Shown here piece after piece: positions 37,453-45,328 of a stretch of 64,000 nt of DNA (the first letter of the stretch is position 1; every line of letters begins with the position of its first letter). Position numbers and translations under genes: made by a program. The DNA lies in NCBI RefSeq assembly GCF_035987325.1, contig NZ_CP108488.1:8246001-8310000 (forward strand). The letters are read 5' to 3'. The notes under the pieces were generated by a model. It made no database searches. It saw nothing but the letters and a program-made list of their open reading frames with translations, and was not told the origin of the DNA. Source of the DNA: Streptomyces sp. NBC_01244 (GTDB taxonomy: Bacteria > Actinomycetota > Actinomycetes > Streptomycetales > Streptomycetaceae).

Positions 37453-37488
37453 TCTGGGCCCGATCCGCACCCCGGGCCGTACCCGGAC

Positions 37489-38301
37489 TCAGCGCCGCTC
37501 CTCCCCGGCGACGAGGAGTTCGCCCACCTCCTCCGCAAGGGCGGCGCGGGCCGCGGTGGGCAGGCCGGCGTCGGTGACGAACCAGTCGGCCTGGTGCAGT
37601 GCGGCGAAGCCGCTGAGCCCCACCACCCCCCACTTGCTGTGGTCCGCCACGACCGCGACCCGGCGCGCCGAGGCGACCAGGGCCCGGTTGGTCTGGGCCT
37701 CCATGAGGTTCGGGGTGGTGAGCCCGGCGCCCTGCGCCACTCCGTGTGCGCCGAGGAAGAGCAGGTCCACGTGGAGCGAGCCGATCGCCTGGTCGGCGAG
37801 CGGTCCGACCAGGGCGGCCGAGGGGGTGGGGGAGCCGCCGGTGAGCAGCAGCGTGGGGGCGTCGGCTCCGCGGCCGCGGCCGTCGGCCCACACCAGTTCC
37901 GCCACCGGAAGGGAGTTGGTGACGATCGTGAGCCGCGGGACCCCGAGGAGCCGGGCGGCGACGGCGTGCGCGGTGGTGCCGCCCGAGACCGCGACCACGC
38001 TGCCCGGTTCCACCAGGGCCGCGGCCCTGTCAGCGATGGCCGCCTTGGCGTCGCCCTCCAGGTCCGACTTGGCCTCGAAGCCGGGCTCGTGCCCGCTGGC
38101 CCCGGCCGGGGCGACGGCTCCGCCGTGGACCTTCTCCACGAGGCCTTGCCGGGCGAGGGCGTCCAGGTCCCGGCGGACGGTCATGTCCGAGACGCCGAAC
38201 TGCCCGACCAGGTCCGCCACCCGCACCGCGCCCTCGCGGCGGACCGCGTCCAGGATGAGAGCGCGTCGCTGGTGGGCCAGTTGGGCAGCCTGCTCGGCCA
38301 C
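37489..38301 (-). CDS. DeoR-family regulator, likely gal operon repressor
   Basis: A 270-residue protein with the DeoR winged helix (RRALILDAVRREGAVRVADLVGQFGVSDMTVRRDLDALARQGLVEKVHGGAV). A sugar-phosphate-sensing C-terminal domain follows (IADRAAALVEPGSVVAVSGGTTAHAVAARL, VDLLFLGAHGV, VVADHSKWG). GTG 38301 has GGGAG six bases upstream. It diverges from galT-galK and probably represses that operon until a galactose metabolite appears. The direct repeats at 38361 and 38403 are candidate binding sites. Confidence 0.88.
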   Translation of the reverse strand: MAEQAAQLAHQRRALILDAVRREGAVRVADLVGQFGVSDMTVRRDLDALARQGLVEKVHGGAVAPAGASGHEPGFEAKSDLEGDAKAAIADRAAALVEPGSVVAVSGGTTAHAVAARLLGVPRLTIVTNSLPVAELVWADGRGRGADAPTLLLTGGSPTPSAALVGPLADQAIGSLHVDLLFLGAHGVAQGAGLTTPNLMEAQTNRALVASARRVAVVADHSKWGVVGLSGFAALHQADWFVTDAGLPTAARAALAEEVGELLVAGEERR

Positions 38302-38360
38302 GGGTCGCTCCCGGGAATCGGCGAATCGGGTCAGAAGGCAGCAAGATAGCACGGCACTGT

Positions 38361-38372
38361 TGTTGGAGTCTG
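38361..38372 (+). promoter_or_regulatory. gal operator-like repeat, copy 1
   Basis: TGTTGGAGTCTG recurs as TGTTGGAGACTG at 38403-38414, starts 42 bp apart (four helical turns). It lies between the divergent DeoR gene and galT, as expected for the DeoR operator. Confidence 0.55.
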
Positions 38373-38402
38373 GGGGAATCTCGGTGTGGGGGTGGTGGAA
38401 AA

Positions 38403-38414
38403 TGTTGGAGACTG
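38403..38414 (+). promoter_or_regulatory. gal operator-like repeat, copy 2, next to the galT promoter
   Basis: TGTTGGAGACTG sits just ahead of the -10-like TATTCT at 38417-38422. A start of galT at ATG 38402 would place this repeat inside the coding region, which argues for the downstream GTG. Confidence 0.55.
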
Positions 38415-38416
38415 TT

Positions 38417-38422
38417 TATTCT
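38417..38422 (+). promoter_or_regulatory. -10 element of a leaderless galT promoter
   Basis: TATTCT ends six bases before GTG 38429, the spacing of a -10 hexamer to +1. There is no -35 consensus. Streptomyces galP1 is known for unusual promoter elements, and this arrangement would give a leaderless galT message. Confidence 0.45.
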
Positions 38423-38428
38423 CGCTAC

Positions 38429-39511
38429 GTGAAGAAGACCCTCGCGAAACTCGCGGACGGCCGCGAACTGATCTACTTCGACACCGCCGAAGGTGTCGTG
38501 CGCGACGCGCCCGACCTGCGCCCGCTCGATCCGGTGGACAGCAGGCCGGAACTGCGGCGGGACGAGGCCACCGGTGACTGGATCACCATCGCCTCCCACC
38601 GCCAGAACCGGATCTACCACCCGCCCGCCGGCGAGTGCCCGCTCTGCCCCTCCCGGGACGGCCGGCTCAGCGAGATCCCCGCCGCCGACTACGAGGTGGC
38701 CGTCTTCGAGAACCGCTTCCCCTCCCTCGCGGGCGAGGCCGGACGCTGCGAAGTCGTCTGCTTCACCCCCGACCACGAAGCCGGTTTCGCCGACCTCGCC
38801 CCGGCCGCCGCCCGGCTGGTGCTGGACGCGTGGACCGACCGCACCGCGGAGCTCTCCGCCCTCCCCGGCGTCGAGCAGGTGTACTGCTTCGAGAACCGGG
38901 GAGCCGAGATCGGGGTGACCCTCGCCCACCCGCACGGCCAGATCTACGCCTTCCCCTTCGTCACGCCCCGCGCCGCCAAGATGACGGCCGCCGCGGAGGC
39001 GCACCGTGCCGCCACCGGCCGCAACCTCTTCGAGGACCTGCTGGCCGGAGCCCGCGCCGCCACCGAGCGGGTGGTGACGGCCGGGGAGCACTGGACCGCC
39101 TTCGTGCCCTACGCCGCCCGCTGGCCGTACGAGGTCCACCTCTACCCGCACCGCCGGGTCCCCGACCTGACCTGCCTCACCGAAGCCGAGCGGGCCGAGT
39201 TTCCCGGCATCTACCTCGACTTGCTGCGCCGCTTCGACCGGCTGTTCCCCGTACCGGAGCCGGAGCCGGGTCGGCCGCAGGGGCAGGCGCCCCGGCCGCA
39301 GGGTCCGGCGCCCACCCCGTACATCTCCGCTTGGCATCAGGCGCCCCGTACCCGCGGGGAGGAGCTGGCCCTGCACTTGGAGCTGTTCACGATCCGCAGG
39401 ACCCCCGACAAGCTCAAGTTCCTCGCCGGGACGGAGTCCGGGGCGGAAGCCTTCATGAACGACATCGCCCCCGAGACGGCCGCGCGACGACTGCGGGAGG
39501 CCCTGGCGTGA
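38429..39511 (+). CDS. galT: Galactose-1-phosphate uridylyltransferase
   Basis: A 360-residue enzyme of the Leloir pathway, transferring UMP from UDP-glucose to galactose-1-phosphate. It contains the zinc-type pair GECPLCPSRDG, the VFENRFPSL loop and the active-site HPHGQIYAFPF, whose second His is the nucleophile. WHQAPRTRGEELALHLELF near the C-terminus is also typical. I take GTG 38429 (MKKTLAKLADGRELIYFD) because homologs begin there and the upstream repeat looks regulatory; ATG 38402 is in frame. A Pro/Gln-rich insertion (EPGRPQGQAPRPQGPAP) lies near residue 285. It overlaps galK by four bases. Confidence 0.95.
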   Translation: MKKTLAKLADGRELIYFDTAEGVVRDAPDLRPLDPVDSRPELRRDEATGDWITIASHRQNRIYHPPAGECPLCPSRDGRLSEIPAADYEVAVFENRFPSLAGEAGRCEVVCFTPDHEAGFADLAPAAARLVLDAWTDRTAELSALPGVEQVYCFENRGAEIGVTLAHPHGQIYAFPFVTPRAAKMTAAAEAHRAATGRNLFEDLLAGARAATERVVTAGEHWTAFVPYAARWPYEVHLYPHRRVPDLTCLTEAERAEFPGIYLDLLRRFDRLFPVPEPEPGRPQGQAPRPQGPAPTPYISAWHQAPRTRGEELALHLELFTIRRTPDKLKFLAGTESGAEAFMNDIAPETAARRLREALA

Positions 39512-40665
39512 ACCGGCCCGAGCAGGCCGCGGGCACCTTCGCGAAGCTCTTCGGCGGCTCCCCCGACGGGATCTGGGCGGCGCCCGGCCGGGTCAACCTG
39601 ATCGGTGAACACACCGACTACAACGACGGTTTCGCCCTCCCCGTCGCCCTCCCGCAGACCACCCTGCTGGCCGCCCGCGCCCGTACGGACGGCCGGCTGC
39701 TCCTGCACAGCGCGCAGGGCGACGGCCGGATCACCGAACTGGCCGTGGCCGCCCTGGCACCCGGGGGCGTACCCGGCTGGGCCGCGTACCCGGCTGGCGT
39801 GGTCTGGGCACTCGCCGAGGCGGGACACCCCGTCGGGGGCGCGGACCTCCACTTCGACAGCACGGTGCCCACCGGCGCGGGGCTCTCCTCCTCCGCCGCG
39901 CTGGAATGCGCGGTGGCCGTCGCGTACGACGAGCTGTACGGACTGCGGCTGCCCGGGCCCGAACTGGCCCGGATCGCCCAGCGGGCGGAGAACGCCTTCG
40001 CCGGCGTCCCCTGCGGGATCATGGATCAGATGGCCTCCGTGTGCTGCACCGCCGGGGCCGCCCTCCACCTCGACGCCCGCACCCCGGAGCTCCACCGGCA
40101 GGTGCCCCTCGACCTCCCGGGGCAGGGGCTCGGACTGCTCGTGATCGACACCGGGGTCTCCCACGACCTGGGCGACGGGGCGTACGCGGCCCTGCGCGCG
40201 GGCTGTGAACGGGCGGCCCGGCTGCTCGGCCTGCGCGCCCTGCGGGATCTGCCCGCCGGGGACCTCGCGGGGGCGCTGGGGGACCTCCCGCCGGAACTCG
40301 TCCCACTGGTCCGCCACGTGGTGACCGAGAACGGCCGGGTCGCCGAGGCCGTCGCCCGGCTCCGGGTGGACGACGCGGCCGCCCTCGGACCGATCCTGAC
40401 GGCCGGTCACGCGTCGCTCCGCGACGACTACCGGGTCTCCTGCCCGGAGACCGACCTCGCCGTGACGGCCGCGCTGGGCGCCGGGGCCCTCGGTGCACGG
40501 ATGACGGGAGGCGGCTTCGGCGGCTCCGTCATCGCACTGGTGGAGGCGGGGCGCGAGGACGCGGTGGGCGGCTCCGTCGCGGCGGCCTTCGGCGCGGCCG
40601 GCCACCGGCTCCCGCGGCTCCTCACCATCACCCCGGCGGAGGGCGCCCGACGGGTGGAGCCGTAG
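39508..40665 (+). CDS. galK: Galactokinase
   Basis: A 385-residue GHMP kinase. The galactokinase signature APGRVNLIGEHTDYNDGFALP is near the N-terminus, the ATP loop is PTGAGLSSSAALECAVA and the third GHMP motif is GARMTGGGFGGSVIAL. It phosphorylates galactose at C1 using ATP, feeding galT. GTG 39508 overlaps the galT stop (GTGA). In the gal operons I know from Streptomyces galE lies between galT and galK; here the two are fused directly, so the epimerase must be elsewhere. A strong hairpin follows at 40727. Confidence 0.95.
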   Translation: MNRPEQAAGTFAKLFGGSPDGIWAAPGRVNLIGEHTDYNDGFALPVALPQTTLLAARARTDGRLLLHSAQGDGRITELAVAALAPGGVPGWAAYPAGVVWALAEAGHPVGGADLHFDSTVPTGAGLSSSAALECAVAVAYDELYGLRLPGPELARIAQRAENAFAGVPCGIMDQMASVCCTAGAALHLDARTPELHRQVPLDLPGQGLGLLVIDTGVSHDLGDGAYAALRAGCERAARLLGLRALRDLPAGDLAGALGDLPPELVPLVRHVVTENGRVAEAVARLRVDDAAALGPILTAGHASLRDDYRVSCPETDLAVTAALGAGALGARMTGGGFGGSVIALVEAGREDAVGGSVAAAFGAAGHRLPRLLTITPAEGARRVEP

Positions 40666-40677
40666 CCGCCGACTGGA

Positions 40678-40734
40678 GCCATGGCCATAGCCATAGCCAT
40701 AGCCGCAGCCATAGCCGCAGCCATAGCCGCAGCC
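40678..40734. repeat. Hexanucleotide repeat (GCCATA/GCCGCA)
   Basis: About nine units of GCCATA or GCCGCA follow the galK stop by a dozen bases. The + strand could encode a short Met-Ala-Ile-Ala run, but no ribosome site or family supports a gene. It borders the terminator hairpin. Confidence 0.75.
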
Positions 40735-40769
40735 CGGGCCCCGGACGTAGTCCGTTGCCCGGGCTGCGG
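40727..40769. terminator. Bidirectional hairpin between galK and the phosphatase gene
   Basis: A perfect 12-bp stem (CCGCAGCCCGGG with CCCGGGCTGCGG) with a 19-base loop that can fold further (GGAC/GTCC). It lies between convergent genes, so it can serve galK on one side and the alkaline-phosphatase-type gene on the other. Confidence 0.65.
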
Positions 40770-40789
40770 TGCTCCGGCAGTCCGCCAGT

Positions 40790-41632
40790 TCAGGGGGCGA
40801 AGGGCGTGCCGTCCAGGGTCCAGTGCGGGTCGAGGTCGATGCCCAGCGCGGCGTAGACGTGGGCGGCGACATCGGTGTGCCGGACCGTCGGCGGAGTGAC
40901 TCCGGCGGCCAGTCCGGGGCCGCACGCGGCCACCCAGGCGGTGCGCTCCAGCTCGCTGCTGCCCCCGTGGCCCCCCTCGTCACGGTGGCCGTGGTCGGTC
41001 ACCACGATGACCGTCCACTGCTCCCCGGGGTGGCCCGGGCGGTCGCGCACGGCCTTGACGAGGCGGCCCAGGCGCTGGTCGGCCCTCTCGATCGACCGCC
41101 GGTACTCCTCGCCGCAGCCGAGGAAGTGGGCGGTCTCGTCGACGGCGCCGAGGTAGACGAAGGAGGCGTGGAGTTCCTCCCCGGAGCCCAGTACGTGCGC
41201 CGCTTCGGCGGTCACGGCCTCGTCGGCCTCCTCCCAGGCCTCCGGCGTGTCCGCGCGGGGTGCGATGAAGCTCAGCCGGCTGGGGGCGGTGAAGAGCGGG
41301 CCGCCCTGCTGGGCGAGGAACAAGGGGGCCCAGCCGCCGGCCGCGAAGGTCCGCCGCCCGCATTCGAGTGCCAGGCGGGTGGTGAAGTCGGGGAAGACGT
41401 CGAGCCGGTTGCCGTCGAGCCGGTTGCCCCACACCCCGTGCTTGGCGACGGTGACCCCGGTGGCGATGGTGGACCAGCACGGCCCGGACATCGTGGGGGT
41501 GGTCTCGTCGATCTCGACGGGCGCGAGGAAACCCGCGTCGGCCAACTCGTCGAGGTGGGGCGTGTCCAGCCGCGGCAGCAGGTCGAACCGTACGCCGTCG
41601 ATGCCGACGACCAGAACGTGTTGAGTGTGCAT
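40790..41632 (-). CDS. Alkaline-phosphatase-superfamily hydrolase (NPP-like)
   Basis: A 280-residue protein of the nucleotide pyrophosphatase/phosphodiesterase branch. It has the first metal ligand VVGIDGVRFDLL, the nucleophile region ETTPTMSGPCWSTIATGV, then HGVWGN, FVYLGAVDETAHFLG and the late metal site VTDHGHRDEGGHGGS. It shows no signal peptide, so it is probably cytosolic and acts on a phosphodiester or phosphosugar. ATG 41632 has GGGA eight bases upstream. It lies 66 bases downstream of the GH36 alpha-galactosidase on the same strand, so they probably form an operon. Confidence 0.85.
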   Translation of the reverse strand: MHTQHVLVVGIDGVRFDLLPRLDTPHLDELADAGFLAPVEIDETTPTMSGPCWSTIATGVTVAKHGVWGNRLDGNRLDVFPDFTTRLALECGRRTFAAGGWAPLFLAQQGGPLFTAPSRLSFIAPRADTPEAWEEADEAVTAEAAHVLGSGEELHASFVYLGAVDETAHFLGCGEEYRRSIERADQRLGRLVKAVRDRPGHPGEQWTVIVVTDHGHRDEGGHGGSSELERTAWVAACGPGLAAGVTPPTVRHTDVAAHVYAALGIDLDPHWTLDGTPFAP

Positions 41633-41698
41633 GGGTCGGTCCCAGGTGTCTGTGAGGGGGCGGTGGGTCAGCGGGTCGGGGGTCAGCGGGTCAGCGGG

Positions 41699-43897
41699 TC
41701 AGGGGGTGATGCGGCGCAGCCGGATCAGCCGGCTCGCGTAGTCCCCGGCGGGCAGCGAGAGCTCGATGCCGCGGTGGACCAGGACGGCGCCGCTGTGCAC
41801 CTGGTCCCGGTCCGGGTCCAGGTAGTGGGCGCCGGTGTCGAGTGCGGGCAGCTTGACGGGGGCGGGCCGGTGACCGAACCGGGTCGTGGGCCGCCAGGCG
41901 AGCACGGCGTGCTCGCCGCCGTCCCCGGCGGCGTAGTGGACGGCCGTCACCCCGTCGCCGCCGTTGATGCGGTGCTGGATCCCGTACTGGACCAGCGGGC
42001 GGATCCGCTTGTACTGGGCCACGAGCGTGGCGGCTTCGTCGAGCTCCTCGGCGGACCAGCCCGTCAGGTCCCCGCCGAGGCCGAGCGCGCCGGACATGGC
42101 GACGTGGAAGCGGAAGCGCAGCGGAGTGCGGCGGCCGGTGGCCGTGTTGGGGCTGTCGGTGACCCACGCGGCCATGGTCCGGGCCGGAAAGAGCTGGCTG
42201 AAGCCGTGCTGGATCGCGATCCGGTCGACGGGGTCGGTGTTGTCGGAGGTCCACGCCTGGTCGGTGCGGGCCAGGATGCCGAGGTCGGCGCGCCCGCCAC
42301 CGCCCGCGCACGCTTCGATGCGCAGGCCCGGGTGATCGGCGCGCAGCCGGTCCATGATGCGGTAGACGGCCCGGGTGTGGTCGATCCAGAGCCGGTCGGG
42401 ATCGGGGTTCCCCTCCCAACCGGCCTCGGTGAAGGCGCGGTTGGCGTCCCATTTGAGCCAGCCCACCCGGTGGTCGCGTACGAGGCCGTCCAGGGTTCGG
42501 TGGGCCCAGGCCTCGACCTCGGGCCGGGCGAAGTTCAGTACCAGCTGATGGCGCAGTTCGGTCGCCTCCCGGGTGGGGGAGTGGAGGACCCAGTCCGGAT
42601 GGGCGCGGTACAACTCGCTGTCCCGGTTGACCATTTCCGGTTCCACCCACAGACCGAAGGTCATCCCGAGGCGGTGGACCTCGTCGGCGAGCGGGCGCAG
42701 CCCCTCGGGAAAGGCTTCGGGGCGCGGGGTCCAGTCGCCCAGCCCGGCCCGGTCGTCGCGCCGTGCGCCGAACCAGCCGTCGTCCAGGACGAACAGTTCG
42801 GCACCGAGCCCGGCGGCCAGGTGGGCCAGTTCGATCTGGCCGGCCTGGTCGACGTCGAAGCCGGTGGCCTCCCAGGAGTTGTAGAGGACGGGCCGCTCCC
42901 GCGCGGGCTCCGGCAGTACGTGGTCCGCGACGTAGCCGTGCCAGGCCCGGCTGGCCGCACCGAACCCGTGCGGGGTGTAGAGCCCGGCGAACACGGGGGT
43001 GCGCAGGCTCCCGCCCGGCTCCAGGGTCCAGCGCAGCCCCTCGTGGCCGAACCCTCCCGTCCAGGTGGTGCGGCCCACCGCGTCGCGGTGCAGGGTGATG
43101 CGCCAACTGCCGCTCCAGGCGAGGGCGGTGCTCCACACCTCCCCCCTCTCCTCGGCCGCGGTGCCGTCGTCGAGGGCGAGCCAGGGGCTGGCGTGGTGGC
43201 CGGTGAGCCCGCGGCGGCTGGTGAGGACGGTCTCGGCGACGGGGAGCCGGTCGCGCTGCAGCTGGAACTCGCTGTTCCAGCCGCCCGTGAGGTGGCTGAG
43301 CCGGTAGTCGGCGAGTGCCGGGGCCGTCCAGGAGGCGGAGTCCAGCCGGTCGACGGTGACCGGACCGGCTTCGGCCCGGTTCCCGGCCTCGGCCTCGGCC
43401 TCGGCCTCGGCATCGACGGCATCCGCATCCGCATCCGCATCCGCTCCGGTCCCGACTCCGGTGTGCGTGAGCTCCACCCAGCGTTCGACGACGTCACTGC
43501 CCGGCCGGACGCGGTAGCAGAGCTCCGCGCGCAGGGGGTACCGGCGGTCGGTGAGGATGAGCCGCAGCTCGCCGCCGTCGACGCGGTGTCCGGCGAACTC
43601 CCACTGGGCGCCGCTGGTTCCGTCGGCGAACCGAACCTGGAGGCCGGCCGGACCGAACCGCGCTCCGGTCTGCGGAGCCAGCTCGTCCGCCGCGGCCCCG
43701 CCCTCGAAGCTGCTCGCGGCGGGGGAGGCGGCCTCCGGCAGCAGGGACAGCGCGGCGGTGTCGAGCGGCGCGCCCCAGTACAGGTGCCGCGGGCTGCCGT
43801 CGGGGCCGGTGCGCAGGGCGTACACGCTGTTCGGCGTGCGGAGCACGGCGAGGCCGGAGCCGGGGTCGAAGGTGGCGAGCGGGAGCGCGGCAGGCAC
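41699..43897 (-). CDS. Alpha-galactosidase, GH36
   Basis: A 732-residue cytosolic enzyme with the full GH36 set: SWEATGFDVDQAGQIELA, LFVLDDGWFGARRDD, GLWVEPEMVN, nucleophile VGWLKWDANRAF, IEACAGGGGRADLGIL and acid/base QAWTSDNTDPVDR. It removes terminal alpha-galactose from imported oligosaccharides such as melibiose or raffinose. GTG 43897 has AGGGGA nine bases upstream. The N-terminal beta-sandwich carries a low-complexity insert of alternating Ala-Asp then Ala-Glu encoded by hexanucleotide repeats. It diverges from the ROK regulator, the probable controller. Confidence 0.93.
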   Translation of the reverse strand: MPAALPLATFDPGSGLAVLRTPNSVYALRTGPDGSPRHLYWGAPLDTAALSLLPEAASPAASSFEGGAAADELAPQTGARFGPAGLQVRFADGTSGAQWEFAGHRVDGGELRLILTDRRYPLRAELCYRVRPGSDVVERWVELTHTGVGTGADADADADAVDAEAEAEAEAGNRAEAGPVTVDRLDSASWTAPALADYRLSHLTGGWNSEFQLQRDRLPVAETVLTSRRGLTGHHASPWLALDDGTAAEERGEVWSTALAWSGSWRITLHRDAVGRTTWTGGFGHEGLRWTLEPGGSLRTPVFAGLYTPHGFGAASRAWHGYVADHVLPEPARERPVLYNSWEATGFDVDQAGQIELAHLAAGLGAELFVLDDGWFGARRDDRAGLGDWTPRPEAFPEGLRPLADEVHRLGMTFGLWVEPEMVNRDSELYRAHPDWVLHSPTREATELRHQLVLNFARPEVEAWAHRTLDGLVRDHRVGWLKWDANRAFTEAGWEGNPDPDRLWIDHTRAVYRIMDRLRADHPGLRIEACAGGGGRADLGILARTDQAWTSDNTDPVDRIAIQHGFSQLFPARTMAAWVTDSPNTATGRRTPLRFRFHVAMSGALGLGGDLTGWSAEELDEAATLVAQYKRIRPLVQYGIQHRINGGDGVTAVHYAAGDGGEHAVLAWRPTTRFGHRPAPVKLPALDTGAHYLDPDRDQVHSGAVLVHRGIELSLPAGDYASRLIRLRRITP
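43384..43445. repeat. In-frame hexanucleotide repeats in the GH36 gene
   Basis: On the + strand four to five GGCCTC units are followed by four ATCCGC units. Read on the coding strand they give (Ala-Asp)n and (Ala-Glu)n in the N-terminal domain. The unit length keeps the frame if copies are gained or lost. Confidence 0.8.
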
Positions 43898-44015
43898 GAA
43901 AGGGTCCCCTGAGGTCGAAGGCCCGTGTACGGGCAAGGAGTTGGCCAGAGGCTAGGGCGGACCGGGGTCGAAATCAATACTGGACGAAGTTATTTATTTG
44001 CTCTACGTTGCACCC

Positions 44016-45200
44016 GTGTTTCGAAACCAAGAGCTGCCACTGGTCACCGCCCCGGCCGAAACGGCGGTCCTCGCCCTGCTCCTGGCCGAGGGTCCGCTCA
44101 GCCGGGTGGAGCTCGCGCGCCGGACCGGGCTCTCCTCAACGGCCATCACCAAGGCGGCGAGGCCGCTCATCGACGACGGGTACCTGTACGAACTCCCGCC
44201 GGAGCGCACCGCTCCCGGGGCCGGCCGGCCGGTCAACCCGCTGGCGGTCGCCCCGGACCGGGAGTTCTTCGTCGGAGTGAAAATCAGCGACGACCGGCTG
44301 TTCGGCGTGGTCTGCGATCTGCGGGCCCGGGTCCGGGCCACGGCCGAACGAACTCTAGGCAGCCATGAACCCACCGATGTCGCAGGGTTGTTGACTGACC
44401 TGGTCGACGAACTGCTCGACACCGAGCCCGCGTTCCGCGATCGCACCCGGCATCTCGGCATCGCGGTCTCGGGAGACGTGGACCGTGGCAGCGGCCGGGT
44501 CCGCTTCTCCGGCCGCCTCGGCTGGCGCGACGTACCGCTCGCCGCGACCGTGGCCGGTACCACCGGTCTGACGGTCACCGTCGAGAACGACGTCAAAGCG
44601 CTGACCATCGCCGAGCACTGGTTCGGGGAGGGGGTCGGCACCGGCTATTTCGCGCTGGTCACGATCGGCGCGGGGATCGGCTCCGCGCTCGTCGTCAACG
44701 GACAGCTGGTGACCGGCGCCTACGGTGTGGCCGGGGAACTGGGGCACGTGTGCGTGGACCCGGCCGGCCCGCGCTGCCGCTGCGGCGCGATCGGCTGCGT
44801 CGAGGCCATCGCCTCGAGCGGTGCGATCCTCGAAGCGGTCCGCCGCGGGACCGGCGTGGCCGACCTCGCCTTCGACCGCGCAGTGGAGCTGGCCCGCGAC
44901 GGTGACCCCGTGGCACGCGAGGCCTTCGCCCGGGCGGGCCGCGCCATCGGCGTCGGCATCGCCACCCTGGTCAACCTCGTGGGCCCGGAACGCGTCGTGG
45001 TCAGCGGTGAGGGAGCGGGCACGTACGACCTGTTCGGACAGCACATCAAGAACGCCTACGCGGCACACGCCTTCGGGGCCGCGGTCAAATGCCCCCTGTC
45101 CCTGCGCCCGCTCCCCTGGGAGGAGTGGGCCCGCGGAGCCGCCGCGGTGGCGGTCCAGGCACTGTTTCCGTCCAGCACGGCCGCCGCGGCACTCCCGTAG
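44016..45200 (+). CDS. ROK-family transcriptional regulator
   Basis: A 394-residue regulator. A winged helix (PAETAVLALLLAEGPLSRVELARRTGLSSTAITKAARPLIDDGYL) is followed by a ROK sugar-kinase-like domain. That domain has ALVVNGQLVTGAYGVAGELGHVCVD and the zinc motif CRCGAIGCVEAIASS. The kinase fold senses a sugar in such NagC/XylR-type proteins. GTG 44016 lacks a ribosome site, and an AT-rich TATTTATT lies about 20 bases upstream, so a leaderless or near-leaderless message is possible; TTG 43998 is also in frame. It sits between the GH36/phosphatase operon and importer 3 and probably regulates both. Confidence 0.88.
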   Translation: MFRNQELPLVTAPAETAVLALLLAEGPLSRVELARRTGLSSTAITKAARPLIDDGYLYELPPERTAPGAGRPVNPLAVAPDREFFVGVKISDDRLFGVVCDLRARVRATAERTLGSHEPTDVAGLLTDLVDELLDTEPAFRDRTRHLGIAVSGDVDRGSGRVRFSGRLGWRDVPLAATVAGTTGLTVTVENDVKALTIAEHWFGEGVGTGYFALVTIGAGIGSALVVNGQLVTGAYGVAGELGHVCVDPAGPRCRCGAIGCVEAIASSGAILEAVRRGTGVADLAFDRAVELARDGDPVAREAFARAGRAIGVGIATLVNLVGPERVVVSGEGAGTYDLFGQHIKNAYAAHAFGAAVKCPLSLRPLPWEEWARGAAAVAVQALFPSSTAAAALP

Positions 45201-45328
45201 CGGCGCTCCGCTCGTACCGTACCCGGCTCACCCGGCCGGTGCCCCTCACTGCCGGCAAGCACTGATGGAGGGCACCGACCCGGGCCGGACACACCCACAT
45301 CCCGCCTACCCTCACAGAAGGATGCGAC

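Noticed and set aside
40681..40899. Short + frame starting Met-Ala-Ile-Ala
   Set aside because: It is the translation of the GCCATA repeat followed by antisense of the phosphatase gene, and has no ribosome site.
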